A stretch of 64,000 nucleotides of DNA, taken from positions 2,480,001-2,544,000 of the forward strand of contig NZ_JACCFH010000001.1 of assembly GCF_013410775.1 (NCBI RefSeq). The letters are read 5' to 3'. Positions 27,122 to 38,685 of the stretch are shown here, one piece after another; position 1 is the stretch's first letter; every line of letters starts with the position of its first letter. The position numbers and the translations under genes were made by a program. Origin of the DNA: Sphaerotilus montanus. GTDB lineage: Bacteria > Pseudomonadota > Gammaproteobacteria > Burkholderiales > Burkholderiaceae_C. The notes below the pieces were generated by a model, which did not search any database, was not told the origin of the DNA, and was given only the letters and a program-made list of their open reading frames with translations.

Positions 27122-28384
27122 ATGAAACCGGTTCCATTCATGCAATCCACCGCAATTCTGCCCGGTGCACCCCTGCCGGATGTCGCCCGCGCCCGTGTCG
27201 CCGTGGCCTTGCTGTTCCTCGCCAACGGCATGGGCTTCGCGAGCTGGGTGTCGCGCATCCCCGCGGTGCGCGCGCCACTCGGCCTCAGCGAGGGCGAACT
27301 CGGCTCGGCGCTGCTGGGCATGGCGATCGGGGCGCTGTTCGCTTTCGGTCCGACCGGCCACGGGGTGCAGCGCTGGGGCGCGCGGCGCGTGACGCTGGGC
27401 GTGTCGCTGGCCTATGGGGCGCTGCTGGTGCTGCCGACGCTGGCGCCGAATGGCTGGCTGCTGGGCCTGGCGCTGGCGCTGTTCGGCGCGGCCAACGGCG
27501 CGATGGACGTGGCGATGAACGCGCTGGCGGTCGAGGTGGAGCAGCGGGTGGGGCGGCCGATCATGTCCTCGCTGCATGGGCTGTGGAGCGCGGGCGGGCT
27601 GGCCGGGGCCTTGCTCGGCGGCTTGCTGGCGCACCGGGAGGTGGCGCCGAGCTGGCACCTGGCGGGCATCGGGCTGGCGGCGGTCGGTGCCGTGCTGCTG
27701 GCCCGGGGCTGGCTGGTCGGGCATGTGGGCGAGGTCCATGCCGCCGAGGAGGAGGCGCCGCGCTGGGCCCGACCGGAGGCCGCCCTGGCGGGCCTGGGCG
27801 CGATCATCTTTGCCGCCTTCCTGATCGAGGGCGCGATGGCCGACTGGAGCGCCGTCTACCTGAACGGGGCACTCGGCACCACGCAGGCCGAGGCCGCGCT
27901 GGGCTACAGCGTGTTCGCGATGGCGATGATGGGAATGCGCTTTGCGGGCGACCGGCTGGTGCTCCAGTGGGGCGCCGTGCCGATGCTGCGCATGCTGAAC
28001 GCACTGGCCGTGGTGGCGCTGGTGGCGGCGCTGGTCAGCGGTAGTCTGGCGGTCACGCTGCCTGCGTTTGCATTGACCGGGATGGCGATCGGCACCGTCG
28101 CGCCGCTGGTGTTCAGCGCGGCGGCGCAGCGCTCGCGGCGGGGCGCCGGGCAGGGCATCGCCGCGATGGCGACGCTCGGCTATGGCGGGTTCCTGATCGG
28201 CCCGCCGGTGATCGGCTGGCTGGCGCAGGCCACCTCGCTGCAGGTGGCGCTGGGCGTGCTGGTCTTGCTGGCCGGGGTGATCGCCGCGCTGGCGGGGCAT
28301 CTGGCGCCTGCAGCGCCCACCGCAGCCGCACCCACACCCGCAGACGCCGCGTCAGTCGACCAGGCGCCAGTTCAGCGTCTCTGA
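27122..28384 (+). CDS. MFS transporter (YbjJ-like)
   Basis: Major facilitator of 420 residues with twelve hydrophobic segments. The N-terminal [20 protein letters not shown] is characteristic of the YbjJ-like group, which includes sugar and drug exporters. Substrate unknown. The 3' end overlaps the convergent pyrC stop region by 33 bases. Confidence 0.85.
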   Translation: MKPVPFMQSTAILPGAPLPDVARARVAVALLFLANGMGFASWVSRIPAVRAPLGLSEGELGSALLGMAIGALFAFGPTGHGVQRWGARRVTLGVSLAYGALLVLPTLAPNGWLLGLALALFGAANGAMDVAMNALAVEVEQRVGRPIMSSLHGLWSAGGLAGALLGGLLAHREVAPSWHLAGIGLAAVGAVLLARGWLVGHVGEVHAAEEEAPRWARPEAALAGLGAIIFAAFLIEGAMADWSAVYLNGALGTTQAEAALGYSVFAMAMMGMRFAGDRLVLQWGAVPMLRMLNALAVVALVAALVSGSLAVTLPAFALTGMAIGTVAPLVFSAAAQRSRRGAGQGIAAMATLGYGGFLIGPPVIGWLAQATSLQVALGVLVLLAGVIAALAGHLAPAAPTAAAPTPADAASVDQAPVQRL

Positions 28385-29398
28385 GCCGCCGAGCGGCTTG
28401 AGTTCGGCGTCGCCGTAGGGCAGCGACTCCGGGAGCGTCCACGGTTCGCGGCGCAGCGTGATGGTGCTGGCGTTGCGTGGCAGGCCGTAGAAGTCCGGGC
28501 CGTGCTGGCTGGCGAAGCCTTCGAGCCGGTCGAGGCGGCCGGCTCGCTCGAACGCTTCGGCGTACAGCTCGATCGCCGACAGCGCCGTGTAGCAGCCGGC
28601 GCAGGCCGCGGCGTGTTCCTTCAGGTGCGCGGCGTGGGGCGCGCTGTCGGTGCCGAGGAAGAACTTCGGGCTGCCCGAGGTGGCCGAGGCGACCAGTGCG
28701 CGGCGGTGTTCCTCGCGCTTGAGCACGGGCAGGCAGTAGTAGTGCGGGCGCAGGCCGCCGGTGAAGAGGGCGTTGCGGTTGTAGAGCAGGTGGTGGGCGG
28801 TGATGGTCGCTGCCGTGTGCGGGCCGGCTTCGGCGACGTACTGGGCGGCGTCCCGGGTGGTGATGTGCTCGAACACCACCTTCAGCTCGGGGAAGGCATC
28901 GCGCAGCGGCTCCATCACCTGCTCGATGAAACGGGCTTCGCGGTCGAACACGTCCACGGCCGGATCGGTGACCTCGCCGTGCACCAGCAGCAGCAGGCCT
29001 TCGCGCTGCATCATCTCCAGCGTCGCGTGGGTCTTGCGGATGTCGGTCACGCCGGCGTCGCTGTTGGTCGTGGCACCGGCGGGGTAGAGCTTGAGCGCGA
29101 CCACGCCAGCGTCCTTGGCGCGGCGGATCTCTTCGGGCGGGGTGTTGTCGGTCAGGTACAGCGTCATCAGCGGCGTGAAGTCCACGCCTTCGGGCACGCA
29201 GGCCTGGATGCGCGCGCGGTAGGCCACGGCCTGCTCGGCGGTGGTGACCGGCGGACGCAGGTTGGGCATGATGATCGCGCGGCCGAACTGGCGCGCGGTG
29301 TGCGGCACGACCGCCGCCATCGCGGCGCCGTCGCGCACGTGCAGATGCCAGTCGTCGGGGCGGGTGAGGCGGAGGGTAGGGGCAGTGGCGGTCGTCAT
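28352..29398 (-). CDS. pyrC: Dihydroorotase
   Basis: Zinc enzyme of pyrimidine synthesis (carbamoyl aspartate to dihydroorotate), class II, 348 residues. Metal ligands: HLHVRDG near residue 18, the carboxylated Lys in [26 protein letters not shown] and the Asp in GTDSAPH. The ATG overlaps the stop of the upstream chimeric gene as ATGA. The open frame continues far upstream, but that part is a shadow. Confidence 0.96.
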   Translation of the reverse strand: MTTATAPTLRLTRPDDWHLHVRDGAAMAAVVPHTARQFGRAIIMPNLRPPVTTAEQAVAYRARIQACVPEGVDFTPLMTLYLTDNTPPEEIRRAKDAGVVALKLYPAGATTNSDAGVTDIRKTHATLEMMQREGLLLLVHGEVTDPAVDVFDREARFIEQVMEPLRDAFPELKVVFEHITTRDAAQYVAEAGPHTAATITAHHLLYNRNALFTGGLRPHYYCLPVLKREEHRRALVASATSGSPKFFLGTDSAPHAAHLKEHAAACAGCYTALSAIELYAEAFERAGRLDRLEGFASQHGPDFYGLPRNASTITLRREPWTLPESLPYGDAELKPLGGSETLNWRLVD

Positions 29399-30357
29399 AG
29401 CCCGCGATTCTCGCCCAGCTTGGACACGCGCAGGAACTCCCACAATGCCTGCGCGGCCGGCTTGTTGTGGCGAGAGACCTCGGGGCGTTCGCGGTAGAGG
29501 CGCACCTCGATCGTCACCTCGAAGGCTGCCCCCGACTGCCGCGGACCTGCGGGCACCAGCCGGCGGGCGCTGACCTCCTTGCGCACCGAACTGGCGGGCA
29601 GGAAGGCGAGGCCGTGGCCTTCGAGCGCCATCGCCTTGAGCCCCTCGGCCATGTCGGTCTCGTAGTTCAGCAGCGCGTCGACGGCGCGGCTGTGCGCCTT
29701 CGAGTCCAGCTCGTTCATCTCGCGGCGGAACTGGGTGCGCCACTCGGTGAGGCTGATGGTCAGCGTGCCATAGGCAACCAGCGCGGCCAGCGTGATCCAC
29801 ACGAAGCCCATGTCGAACTGGCTGCCGAGCAGCGTCAGCACCAGCGTCAGCTCGACCAGCGTCGGCACGATGGTGTAGAGCGAGTAGCTCACCAGCGACT
29901 GCAGCGCGCGCGTGCCGCGCTCGATGTCGCGGGTCATGCCGCCGGTCTGGCGGTCGAGGTGGAAGCGCAGGCTGAGCGCGTGCAGGTGGCGGAAGGTCTC
30001 CAGCGCGATGCGCCGCGCCGCGCCGTGGGTGGCCTTGGCGAAGACCAGTTCGCGCAGCTCGGTGAAGACCGTGGTCGACAGCCGCAGCCCCGCATAGGCC
30101 AGCAGCAGCCCCAGCGGCACGACCACCAGCGCCCGCGGATCGCCGATCGGGATCGACAGGCTGTCCACCAGCTGCTTCAGCAGCAGCGGCACGCCCACGT
30201 TCGCCGCCTTGGCCGCGACGACGAACACCAGCGCCAGCACCATGCGCACGCGGTATTCCCACAGGTAGGGGCCGAGGCGCTTCAGCGTCGTCCAGTCGCT
30301 GCGGGGCGTGCCGGCGGGATCGACCGGGGCGGGTTCATTCGAGGCGAAGCGGCGCAT
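29395..30357 (-). pseudogene. Chimera: Atm1-type ABC exporter N-half fused to LysR C-terminus
   Basis: One continuous 320-residue frame joins two unrelated families. Residues 1-234 are the membrane domain of an Atm1/ABCB7-type exporter ([32 protein letters not shown]), cut off where the family normally continues VKYF and well before its ATPase domain. From residue 235 the sequence is the end of a LysR regulator effector domain ([30 protein letters not shown]); its DNA-binding half is absent. The join at about 29655 is in frame. The stop overlaps the pyrC start (ATGA). Neither half can work normally, so this is most simply a deletion scar. It may still be transcribed into pyrC. Confidence 0.85.
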
Positions 30358-30407
30358 GGGTGGGGTTCGGTGAAAGACAATCGACACCTGCAACCGAGGT
30401 GTCTTCC

Positions 30408-30884
30408 ATGAGTGTGAACGAAGCGAACAATCCGCGTTTTTCAGGCCCGCCGCCCGTGCATGGTGGCGAGCCGGGCTCTCACCAGCGCGAACTGGTGCTG
30501 CGCATGATGCCGATGCCGTCTGACGCCAACGGCAACGGCGACATCTTCGGCGGCTGGATCATGGCCCAGGTCGACATCGCCGGTGCCGTGTTGCCCGCGC
30601 GCATCGCCCGCGGCCGCATCACCACGGTGGCGGTGAACCAGCTCATTTTCAAGCAGGCCGTGTCGGTGAGTGACCTGCTGAGCTTCTACGCCACGGTCGA
30701 GCGCATCGGCACCACGTCGGTGACGGTGCATGTCGAGGTCTACGCCGAGCGCAACCCGGCCGATCCGAAGACGGTCAAGGTGACCGAGGCCAACCTGACC
30801 TATGTCGCCATCGACCGCGACGGCCGGCCACGGCCGATCGTGAAGGCGCCAGCACCCGCCCCGGCACCGCTCACGGGCGCATGA
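30408..30884 (+). CDS. Acyl-CoA thioesterase (YciA-like hotdog fold)
   Basis: A 158-residue hotdog thioesterase hydrolysing acyl-CoA. The signature NGNGDIFGGWIMAQVDIAG carries the catalytic Asp and the helix of the hotdog fold. Homologous to YciA. Start MSVNEANNPRF follows a short intergenic gap divergent from the chimeric gene. The tail overlaps the convergent SGNH hydrolase gene by 14 bases. Confidence 0.9.
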   Translation: MSVNEANNPRFSGPPPVHGGEPGSHQRELVLRMMPMPSDANGNGDIFGGWIMAQVDIAGAVLPARIARGRITTVAVNQLIFKQAVSVSDLLSFYATVERIGTTSVTVHVEVYAERNPADPKTVKVTEANLTYVAIDRDGRPRPIVKAPAPAPAPLTGA

Positions 30885-31641
30885 GCGGCTGGTAGTCGGC
30901 GGCGATCTGCAGCGCCAGCGCCTCGCCCCAGCGCTGGTAGAGCAGCGGGCCGGGGTGGAAGCCGTCGCTGGCCATCAGCGCGCGCACCTCGTCGCGGGCG
31001 GGGTCGTAGGGCATCTCGAAATAGGCCCGCGTGCCCGAGTCGGCGGTCCACTGCACCAGCGCGGCATCCAGCGCCTGTGCCGAGCGGCCCAGCACCCAGC
31101 GCAGCGGCTGCGGCAACAGCGGAAACAGGTGCATCGGCGGCACGGCCGTGGCCACGATCTGGTGGACACCGGCCAGCTCGCGCGCACAGGCTTCGAGCGC
31201 GTCGAGGTGGGCGGTCCAGCGCCGCGGGCTGGTCTGGCGGACGGTGTCGTTCACGCCGAGTGCCGTCACCATCACGTCCGCCGGTGGCAGCCGGCCCTGC
31301 GCCGACAACTCGCGCAGCGCCGAGGTCGCGTCCGCCGTGGTCCAGCCGGTGCGCGCGACCAGCTGCCAGGCGATCGGCGCCTTGAGCCGCCGCGTCAGCG
31401 CCTGGCTCAGCCGACCGGCGAGCGCTTCGTTCTGCGTCGCCGCACCCACCCCCGCCCCCGAGGAATCGCCCACGATCAGCACCCGCAGCCGTGGCATCGC
31501 GCTGCTGTGGCGGTCCATGCCGGCCAGACCGAGGCGCGGGCCGGTGGCTTCCGGCAGACGGGGTGCTTCCCGGCGCACCTGCCGTCCCTGCCAGATCAGC
31601 AGTGGGGACAGGGCAACTTTGGCGGCGGTGAAGGTGGGCAT
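30871..31641 (-). CDS. SGNH/GDSL hydrolase
   Basis: Esterase or lipase-type hydrolase of 256 residues. Block I VGDSSGAGVG has the catalytic Ser, block III is GVND, and block V is DGFHPG with the catalytic His. No clear signal peptide. Substrate unknown. It lies just downstream of the enoyl-CoA hydratase gene on the same strand (51 bases). Confidence 0.85.
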   Translation of the reverse strand: MPTFTAAKVALSPLLIWQGRQVRREAPRLPEATGPRLGLAGMDRHSSAMPRLRVLIVGDSSGAGVGAATQNEALAGRLSQALTRRLKAPIAWQLVARTGWTTADATSALRELSAQGRLPPADVMVTALGVNDTVRQTSPRRWTAHLDALEACARELAGVHQIVATAVPPMHLFPLLPQPLRWVLGRSAQALDAALVQWTADSGTRAYFEMPYDPARDEVRALMASDGFHPGPLLYQRWGEALALQIAADYQPLMRP

Positions 31642-31692
31642 CGGCAGGCTGGCGCGCTCGGGCGGCGCGTTCGGGAAGGGCAGGTGGGGCGT

Positions 31693-32457
31693 TCAGGTGA
31701 ACGACGAAAAATCGGGCTTGCGCTTCTGGAAGAAGGCCTGGAAGGCTTCCTGTGCCTCGGGGCTGCGCAGCCGCTCGGAGAAGATCGCTGCCTCGCTGGC
31801 GATGACGGCGCGCACCTGCTCGCGCTGCGGGGCACGCATCAGGCGCTTGCTGTCGCGCACGGCGCCCGGCGGCAGCGCATTGAAGCGCTCGGCGACGCGG
31901 CGGGCGTGGTTGACCACTTCGCTGGTCGGCAGCACGGCGTTGGCCAGACCACAGTCGACCGCGTCCGCGCCGGTGAACGGGTCGCCGAGCAGCAGCTTCT
32001 CGGCGGCCTTGGCGTGGCCCATCAACTGCGAGACCAGCAGGCTGGAGCCGTATTCCGGCACCAGACCCAGCCCGACGAAGGGCATCGCCAGCCGGGCCTC
32101 GTCGCTGACGTAGACAAAGTCGCAGTGCAGCAGCATGGTCGTGCCGATGCCGATCGCCGCGCCCGTGACGGCCGCGACCACCGGCTTCTCGCACTCCAGC
32201 AGCGCCAGCATGAACTGGAACACCGGCGAGTCCATGCCCTGCGGCGGGCGCTGCATGAAGTCTTCCAGGTCGTTGCCCGAGGTGAACACGCCCGGCTGCC
32301 CGGTGATCAGCACGGCGCGCACCGACGCATCGGCCTGTGCGGCGCGCAGTGCGTCGGCCATGGCGGTGTACATCACCATGGTCAGGGCGTTCTTCTTTTC
32401 CGGGCGGGCAATTTCGATCGTGGCCACGCCGTTGAGGGTGGCGGTCTTGATGCTCAT
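31693..32457 (-). CDS. Enoyl-CoA hydratase/isomerase family protein
   Basis: Crotonase-fold protein of 254 residues acting on acyl-CoA esters. Oxyanion-hole region GNDLEDFM and the conserved GAAIGIGTTMLLHCDF, with VGLGLVPEYGSS near the second active-site position. Ends with the typical KRKPDFSSF. It lies at the downstream end of the beta-oxidation cluster but after a terminator, so it may be transcribed separately. Confidence 0.9.
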   Translation of the reverse strand: MSIKTATLNGVATIEIARPEKKNALTMVMYTAMADALRAAQADASVRAVLITGQPGVFTSGNDLEDFMQRPPQGMDSPVFQFMLALLECEKPVVAAVTGAAIGIGTTMLLHCDFVYVSDEARLAMPFVGLGLVPEYGSSLLVSQLMGHAKAAEKLLLGDPFTGADAVDCGLANAVLPTSEVVNHARRVAERFNALPPGAVRDSKRLMRAPQREQVRAVIASEAAIFSERLRSPEAQEAFQAFFQKRKPDFSSFT

Positions 32458-32531
32458 GGGGTCTCCTCGGGCAACTGGGAATGGTAAGTGCGCTGCAACA
32501 ACCGTTCACGACCGATTGTTGCGTGTGAAAC

Positions 32532-32564
32532 AAAAAAGCCGCTGCACACGGCGGTGCAGCGGCT
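32532..32564 (-). terminator. Rho-independent terminator after the thiolase gene
   Basis: On the minus strand an 11-bp perfect stem AGCCGCTGCAC / GTGCAGCGGCT with a six-base loop, followed by six T residues; 40 bases downstream of the thiolase stop. Confidence 0.9.
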
Positions 32565-32603
32565 CGGGCGGTCACCGTGGAACCGTCCTGGGTGGCGACG
32601 GGT

Positions 32604-33803
32604 TCAGACGCGCTCGAAGATGCCGGCGGCGCCCTGGCCGGTGCCGACGCACATCGTCAGCATGCCGTATTTCAGGCCATGGCGGCGCAGCGCGTGGACC
32701 AGCGTCGCGGCGCGGATGGCGCCGGTGGCCCCCAGCGGGTGGCCGAGCGCGATCGCGCCGCCCATGCGATTGACCTTCGCCGGGTCGAGACCCGTGGTAT
32801 TGATCACGGCCAGCGCCTGTGCAGCGAAGGCTTCGTTCAGCTCGATCCAGTCCAGGTCGCTCTGCTGCAGACCGGCGCTGCGCAGCGCGGCGGGGATCGC
32901 CTCGATCGGGCCGATGCCCATGATCTCCGGCGGCACGCCCTTGCTGGCGTAGCTCACGAAGCGCGCCAGCGGTGTCAGGCCGTGCTGGCGGATCGCCTTC
33001 TCGCTGGCCAGGATCAGGCACCCGGCGCCGTCGCTGGTCTGCGAGCTGTTACCCGCGGTGACACTGCCCTTGGCGGCGAACACCGTCCGGAGCTTGCCCA
33101 GGCCTTCGAGCGTGGTGTCGGGGCGGGCGCCTTCGTCGCGGTTCACCGTGCGGGTGCGGGTGCGGATCTCGCCGGTGACGAGGTCGGGCGTGCGCTCGAC
33201 GACGTCCACCGCCGTGGTCTCGGCGTCGAATTCGCCCGCCGCCTGTGCGGCCAGCGCCTTCTGGTGCGACGCCAGCGCGAAGGCGTCCTGTGCCTCGCGG
33301 CTGACACCCCACTGGTTGGCCACCTTCTCGGCGGTCAGGCCCATGCCGTAGGCGATGCCGATGTTCTCGTCGCGCTCGAAGATCGAGGGGTTGAAGCTCG
33401 GCGTGTTGCCGCTCATCGGCACCATGCTCATGCTCTCGGCGCCGCCGGCGATCATCACGTCGGCCTCGCCGACGCGGATGCGGTCGGCGGCCATCTGGAT
33501 CGCGCTCAGGCCCGAGGCGCAGAAGCGGTTGACGGTGATGCCGCCCACCGTGTTCGGCAGCCCCGCCAGCAGCGCGGCGACGCGGGCCATGTTCAGCCCT
33601 TGCGGACCTTCGGGCATGGCGCAGCCGATGATGGCGTCCTCGATGGCCTTCGGGTCCAGCGTCGGCACTTGCGCCAGCGCGCCGCGCATGGCGGCCACCA
33701 GCAGGTCGTCCGGGCGGGTGTTGCGGAAAAAGCCGCGGTGCGACTTGCCGATCGGCGTGCGGGTGGCGGCGACGATGTAGGCGTCTTGCAGTTGCTTGCT
33801 CAT
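32604..33803 (-). CDS. Acetyl-CoA acyltransferase (thiolase, FadA-type)
   Basis: Thiolase of 399 residues performing the last step of beta-oxidation. Nucleophilic Cys in NRFCASGLSAI, His in GGAIALGHPLGATGA, and second Cys in CVGTGQGAAG. It starts 23 bases after the hydroxyacyl-CoA dehydrogenase/hydratase stop, consistent with one operon and one enzyme complex. Confidence 0.95.
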   Translation of the reverse strand: MSKQLQDAYIVAATRTPIGKSHRGFFRNTRPDDLLVAAMRGALAQVPTLDPKAIEDAIIGCAMPEGPQGLNMARVAALLAGLPNTVGGITVNRFCASGLSAIQMAADRIRVGEADVMIAGGAESMSMVPMSGNTPSFNPSIFERDENIGIAYGMGLTAEKVANQWGVSREAQDAFALASHQKALAAQAAGEFDAETTAVDVVERTPDLVTGEIRTRTRTVNRDEGARPDTTLEGLGKLRTVFAAKGSVTAGNSSQTSDGAGCLILASEKAIRQHGLTPLARFVSYASKGVPPEIMGIGPIEAIPAALRSAGLQQSDLDWIELNEAFAAQALAVINTTGLDPAKVNRMGGAIALGHPLGATGAIRAATLVHALRRHGLKYGMLTMCVGTGQGAAGIFERV

Positions 33804-33826
33804 GTGTGTGTGCTCCGTCGGCCGGG

Positions 33827-36220
33827 TCAGTTGCGCACCGGCTTGCCGGTCTGCAGCATGCCCATGATGCGTTCCTGGGACTTGGGGTGTTCGAGCAGCG
33901 CGCAGAAGTGCTTGCGCTCCAGCGCCATCAGGTACTCCTCGGTGACGAGGGTGCCCGCATCCACCTCGCCGCCGCAGACCACGTCCGCGATCAGGCTGGC
34001 GATGTGGAAATCGTGCTGGCTGATGAAGCCGCCGTCGCGCATCCCGACCAGGCTGGCCTTGATGGTGGCGATGGCGCTGCGGCCGGCGACCGGGAACATC
34101 GCCTTGACCGGCGCGCGGTAGCCGGCGTTGGCCAGCGCCTTGGCCTGGCTGAGGGCAACGTGCAGCAACTCGTCCTTGTTCGGCACGACGATGTCGCTGT
34201 CCAGCAGGTAGCCCAGCTTGCGCGACTCCAGCGCGCTGGTGCCGACGGTGGCCATGGCTGCGGCCTGGAAGCCGTCCTTCAGGAAGGCGAGCAGGTCGCT
34301 GCCCGGCACGCTCGCCGCGCGTTCCGCCGCCCGGCGTGCCACGTAGGTCAGCCCGCCGCCGCCCGGGATCAGCCCGACGCCGACCTCGACCAGCCCGACA
34401 TAGCTCTCCATCGCCGCGACCCGCTGTGCGCAGTGCACCGCCAGTTCGCAGCCGCCGCCCAGCGCCATGCCGCGCACGGCAGCCACCACCGGCACGCTGG
34501 CGTAGCGCACGCGCAGCATCATGTCCTGCAGCTTCTTTTCCTCGGGCGCGATGCCCTTGGCGCCGAGTTTCATGAACACCGGCATCAGCGATTCGAGGTT
34601 CGCGCCGGCCGAGAACACGTCATCCGGCGACCAGATCACCAGACCCTGGTAGCCGGCTTCCGCGAGTTCGACCGCCTTCAGCAGCCCTTCGGTCACGGTC
34701 GGGCTGATCAGGTGCAGCTTGGCCGTGATGCTGGCGATCAGCACCTCGCCGTCCAGCGTCCAGACGCGCACTTCTTCGTTGCGGAACACCTCGGTGCCGC
34801 TCTTCAGCGGATCGACGGCGCCAGCGCCCACGAGGCTCTCGGGGAAATGCTGGCGCTGGTAGACCGGCAGCGCCGAGCGCGGCACGTAGGTGCCCGCCGC
34901 GGCGGACCACGATCCTTCCAGCGTGTGGACGCCCGTGCGGCCGTCGAACACCCAGGCCGGCAGCGGTGCGTTGCACAAGGCCTTGCCCGCGTCGATGTCT
35001 TCCTGCACCCACTTGGCCACCTGCTGCCAGCCGGCTTCCTGCCACAGCTCGAACGGCCCTTGTTTGGCGCCAAAGCCCCAGCGCATCGCGAAGTCCACCT
35101 CGCGCGCCGAGTCGGCGATCGTCGCCAGGTGCACCGCGACGTAGTGGAAGCTGTCGCGCAGGATCGCCCACAGGAACTGCGCCTGCGGGTTGCTGGATTC
35201 GCGCAGCAGCTTCAGCCGCTCGGCTGCGGGCTTCTTCAGGATGCGGTCGATGATCGGGTCGGCCTTGCCCCCCGACGGCACGTACTCGCCCTTGGCCGCG
35301 TCCAGCCGCAGGATGTCGCGGCCGGCCTTCTTGTAGAAACCGGCGCCGACCTTCTGCCCCAGCGCGCCCTTGGCGATCAGCGCCGACAGCACCGGCGGTG
35401 TCGCGTAGGACGGGAAGAAGGGGTCGTTCGCCTTGTCCGGGCCGAGGTTGTCCTGCAGCGTGCGGATGACGTGCGCCATCGTGTCCAGGCCGACCACGTC
35501 CGCGGTGCGGAAGGTGCCGGAGCTGGCGCGGCCGAACTTCTTGCCGGTCAGGTCATCGACCAGGTCGACGCTCAGGCCGAACTGCTGCGCCTCGTGGATG
35601 GTGGCCAGCATGCCGGCGATGCCGACGCGGTTGGCGATGAAGTTGGGGGTGTCCTTGGCGCGCACGACGCCCTTGCCGACGGTCGAGGTGACGAAGGTTT
35701 CGAGCTGGTCGAGGTAGCGCGCCTCGGTGGTCGGCGTGGGAATCAGCTCCACCAGGTACATGTACCGCGGCGGGTTGAAGAAGTGGATGCCGCAGAAACG
35801 CGGCTTCAGCGCGTCCGGCAGGCCGTCCGACAGCGTCGTGATCGACAGGCCGGAGGTGTTCGAGGCGAGGATGGCGTGCGGCGCGATGAAGGGCGCGATC
35901 TTGGCGTAGAGGTCGTGCTTCCAGTCCATGCGCTCGGCGATCGCTTCGATCACGAGGTCGCAGTCCTTCAGCAGGTCCAGGTGCTCCTCGTAGTTCGCGG
36001 CGCGGATGCGGCTGGCATCGTCGCCCACGCCCAGCGGCGCGGGCTTGAGCTTCTTGAGGTTGTCGATGGCCTTCTGCGCGATGGCGCTCTTCGGGCCTTC
36101 CTTGGCGGGCAGGTCGAACAGGATGACCGGCACCTGGACATTGACCAGATGGGCGGCGATCTGCGCGCCCATCACGCCGGCGCCGAGCACGGCGACCTGG
36201 CGGACATTGAAACGGCTCAT
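33827..36220 (-). CDS. 3-hydroxyacyl-CoA dehydrogenase/enoyl-CoA hydratase fusion (FadN-like)
   Basis: Bifunctional beta-oxidation enzyme of 797 residues. The N-terminal NAD-binding motif GAGVMGAQIAAHL is at residues 11-23, followed by the dehydrogenase C-terminal domain; the crotonase domain is at the C-terminal end (FSAGANLESL; MALGGGCELAVH). This order is the reverse of E. coli FadB and matches B. subtilis FadN. The neighbouring genes also match the fadN-fadA-fadE set. Confidence 0.93.
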   Translation of the reverse strand: MSRFNVRQVAVLGAGVMGAQIAAHLVNVQVPVILFDLPAKEGPKSAIAQKAIDNLKKLKPAPLGVGDDASRIRAANYEEHLDLLKDCDLVIEAIAERMDWKHDLYAKIAPFIAPHAILASNTSGLSITTLSDGLPDALKPRFCGIHFFNPPRYMYLVELIPTPTTEARYLDQLETFVTSTVGKGVVRAKDTPNFIANRVGIAGMLATIHEAQQFGLSVDLVDDLTGKKFGRASSGTFRTADVVGLDTMAHVIRTLQDNLGPDKANDPFFPSYATPPVLSALIAKGALGQKVGAGFYKKAGRDILRLDAAKGEYVPSGGKADPIIDRILKKPAAERLKLLRESSNPQAQFLWAILRDSFHYVAVHLATIADSAREVDFAMRWGFGAKQGPFELWQEAGWQQVAKWVQEDIDAGKALCNAPLPAWVFDGRTGVHTLEGSWSAAAGTYVPRSALPVYQRQHFPESLVGAGAVDPLKSGTEVFRNEEVRVWTLDGEVLIASITAKLHLISPTVTEGLLKAVELAEAGYQGLVIWSPDDVFSAGANLESLMPVFMKLGAKGIAPEEKKLQDMMLRVRYASVPVVAAVRGMALGGGCELAVHCAQRVAAMESYVGLVEVGVGLIPGGGGLTYVARRAAERAASVPGSDLLAFLKDGFQAAAMATVGTSALESRKLGYLLDSDIVVPNKDELLHVALSQAKALANAGYRAPVKAMFPVAGRSAIATIKASLVGMRDGGFISQHDFHIASLIADVVCGGEVDAGTLVTEEYLMALERKHFCALLEHPKSQERIMGMLQTGKPVRN

Positions 36221-36271
36221 GAGGGCTTCCTTGTGAGATTCGGGATCTTCGTTTTGGGGGCGTGATGGGCG

Positions 36272-36712
36272 TTATTCGACGCGGATCCAGGTCTGCGTGC
36301 GACCCAGCAGCGGTGCGCCGATGTAGCCGCGCACCTCGATGCGCTTGCCGCCATCCACGGGCTTCATGCGCACCTTGTAGGTCTTGCCGTTGTTCGGGTC
36401 GAGGATCTCGCCACCGTCCCACAGCGCCTTGTCGTCCAGATTGGCCCGGACGCCCTTGACGATGGTCATGCCCAGCACGGGCTGGTCCTTGCGGTCGTCG
36501 CTGCACAGCTCGCAGCGGGCGTCCTGCTTGGTCGCGTCGAACACTTTCTCGACCTTGGCCGAGAAGGTGCCTGCCGTCTCGGTGATGCGCACCAGCGACT
36601 TCTCGGTCTTGCCATCGTCGTCGATGGTTTTCCACAGGCCGGCGGGCGTGGACTGCGCGGCAGCGGCCAGCGAGGCGCCGGCCAGCGCGAGGGCGATCAG
36701 GGTGGTTTTCAT
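36272..36712 (-). CDS. DUF2147 secreted protein
   Basis: A 146-residue protein with a signal peptide (TLIALALAGASLAAAAQS) and a DUF2147 domain (PAGLWKTIDDDGKTEKSLVRI; WDGGEILDPNNGKTYKVRM). Likely periplasmic, function unknown; lipocalin-like folding has been suggested for the family. It lies inside the beta-oxidation cluster between the dehydrogenase genes. Confidence 0.9.
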   Translation of the reverse strand: MKTTLIALALAGASLAAAAQSTPAGLWKTIDDDGKTEKSLVRITETAGTFSAKVEKVFDATKQDARCELCSDDRKDQPVLGMTIVKGVRANLDDKALWDGGEILDPNNGKTYKVRMKPVDGGKRIEVRGYIGAPLLGRTQTWIRVE

Positions 36713-36730
36713 GGTGTGCCTGGTCTTGCT

Positions 36731-36751
36731 CCCTCCCCCAGCGGGGGAGGG
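36731..36751. repeat. GC-rich intergenic palindrome (dispersed-repeat type)
   Basis: CCCTCCCCC / GGGGGAGGG with a three-base spacer, followed on the plus strand by a G-rich TTGGGGTGGGGG stretch. This pattern resembles short palindromic repeats scattered between genes of many GC-rich proteobacteria. It may also act as a weak processing or termination hairpin between two cluster genes. Confidence 0.6.
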
Positions 36752-36773
36752 TTGGGGTGGGGGCTTCGCGGGA

Positions 36774-38576
<1,803 letters not shown>

Positions 38577-38685
38577 GGAAGTCTCCTCGACGAGGGCGGT
38601 GATCGGGGTGAATCAGTCAATCGGACAAACTGTCGGAAAGCGGCGCGCCGGCAACCGTGACCGGCTGCGGATACCCGGCAACAGA

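Noticed and set aside
33806..36265. 819-codon plus-strand frame opposite the hydroxyacyl-CoA dehydrogenase gene
   Set aside because: Arg/His/Gln-rich shadow of the conserved gene on the other strand; no family features.
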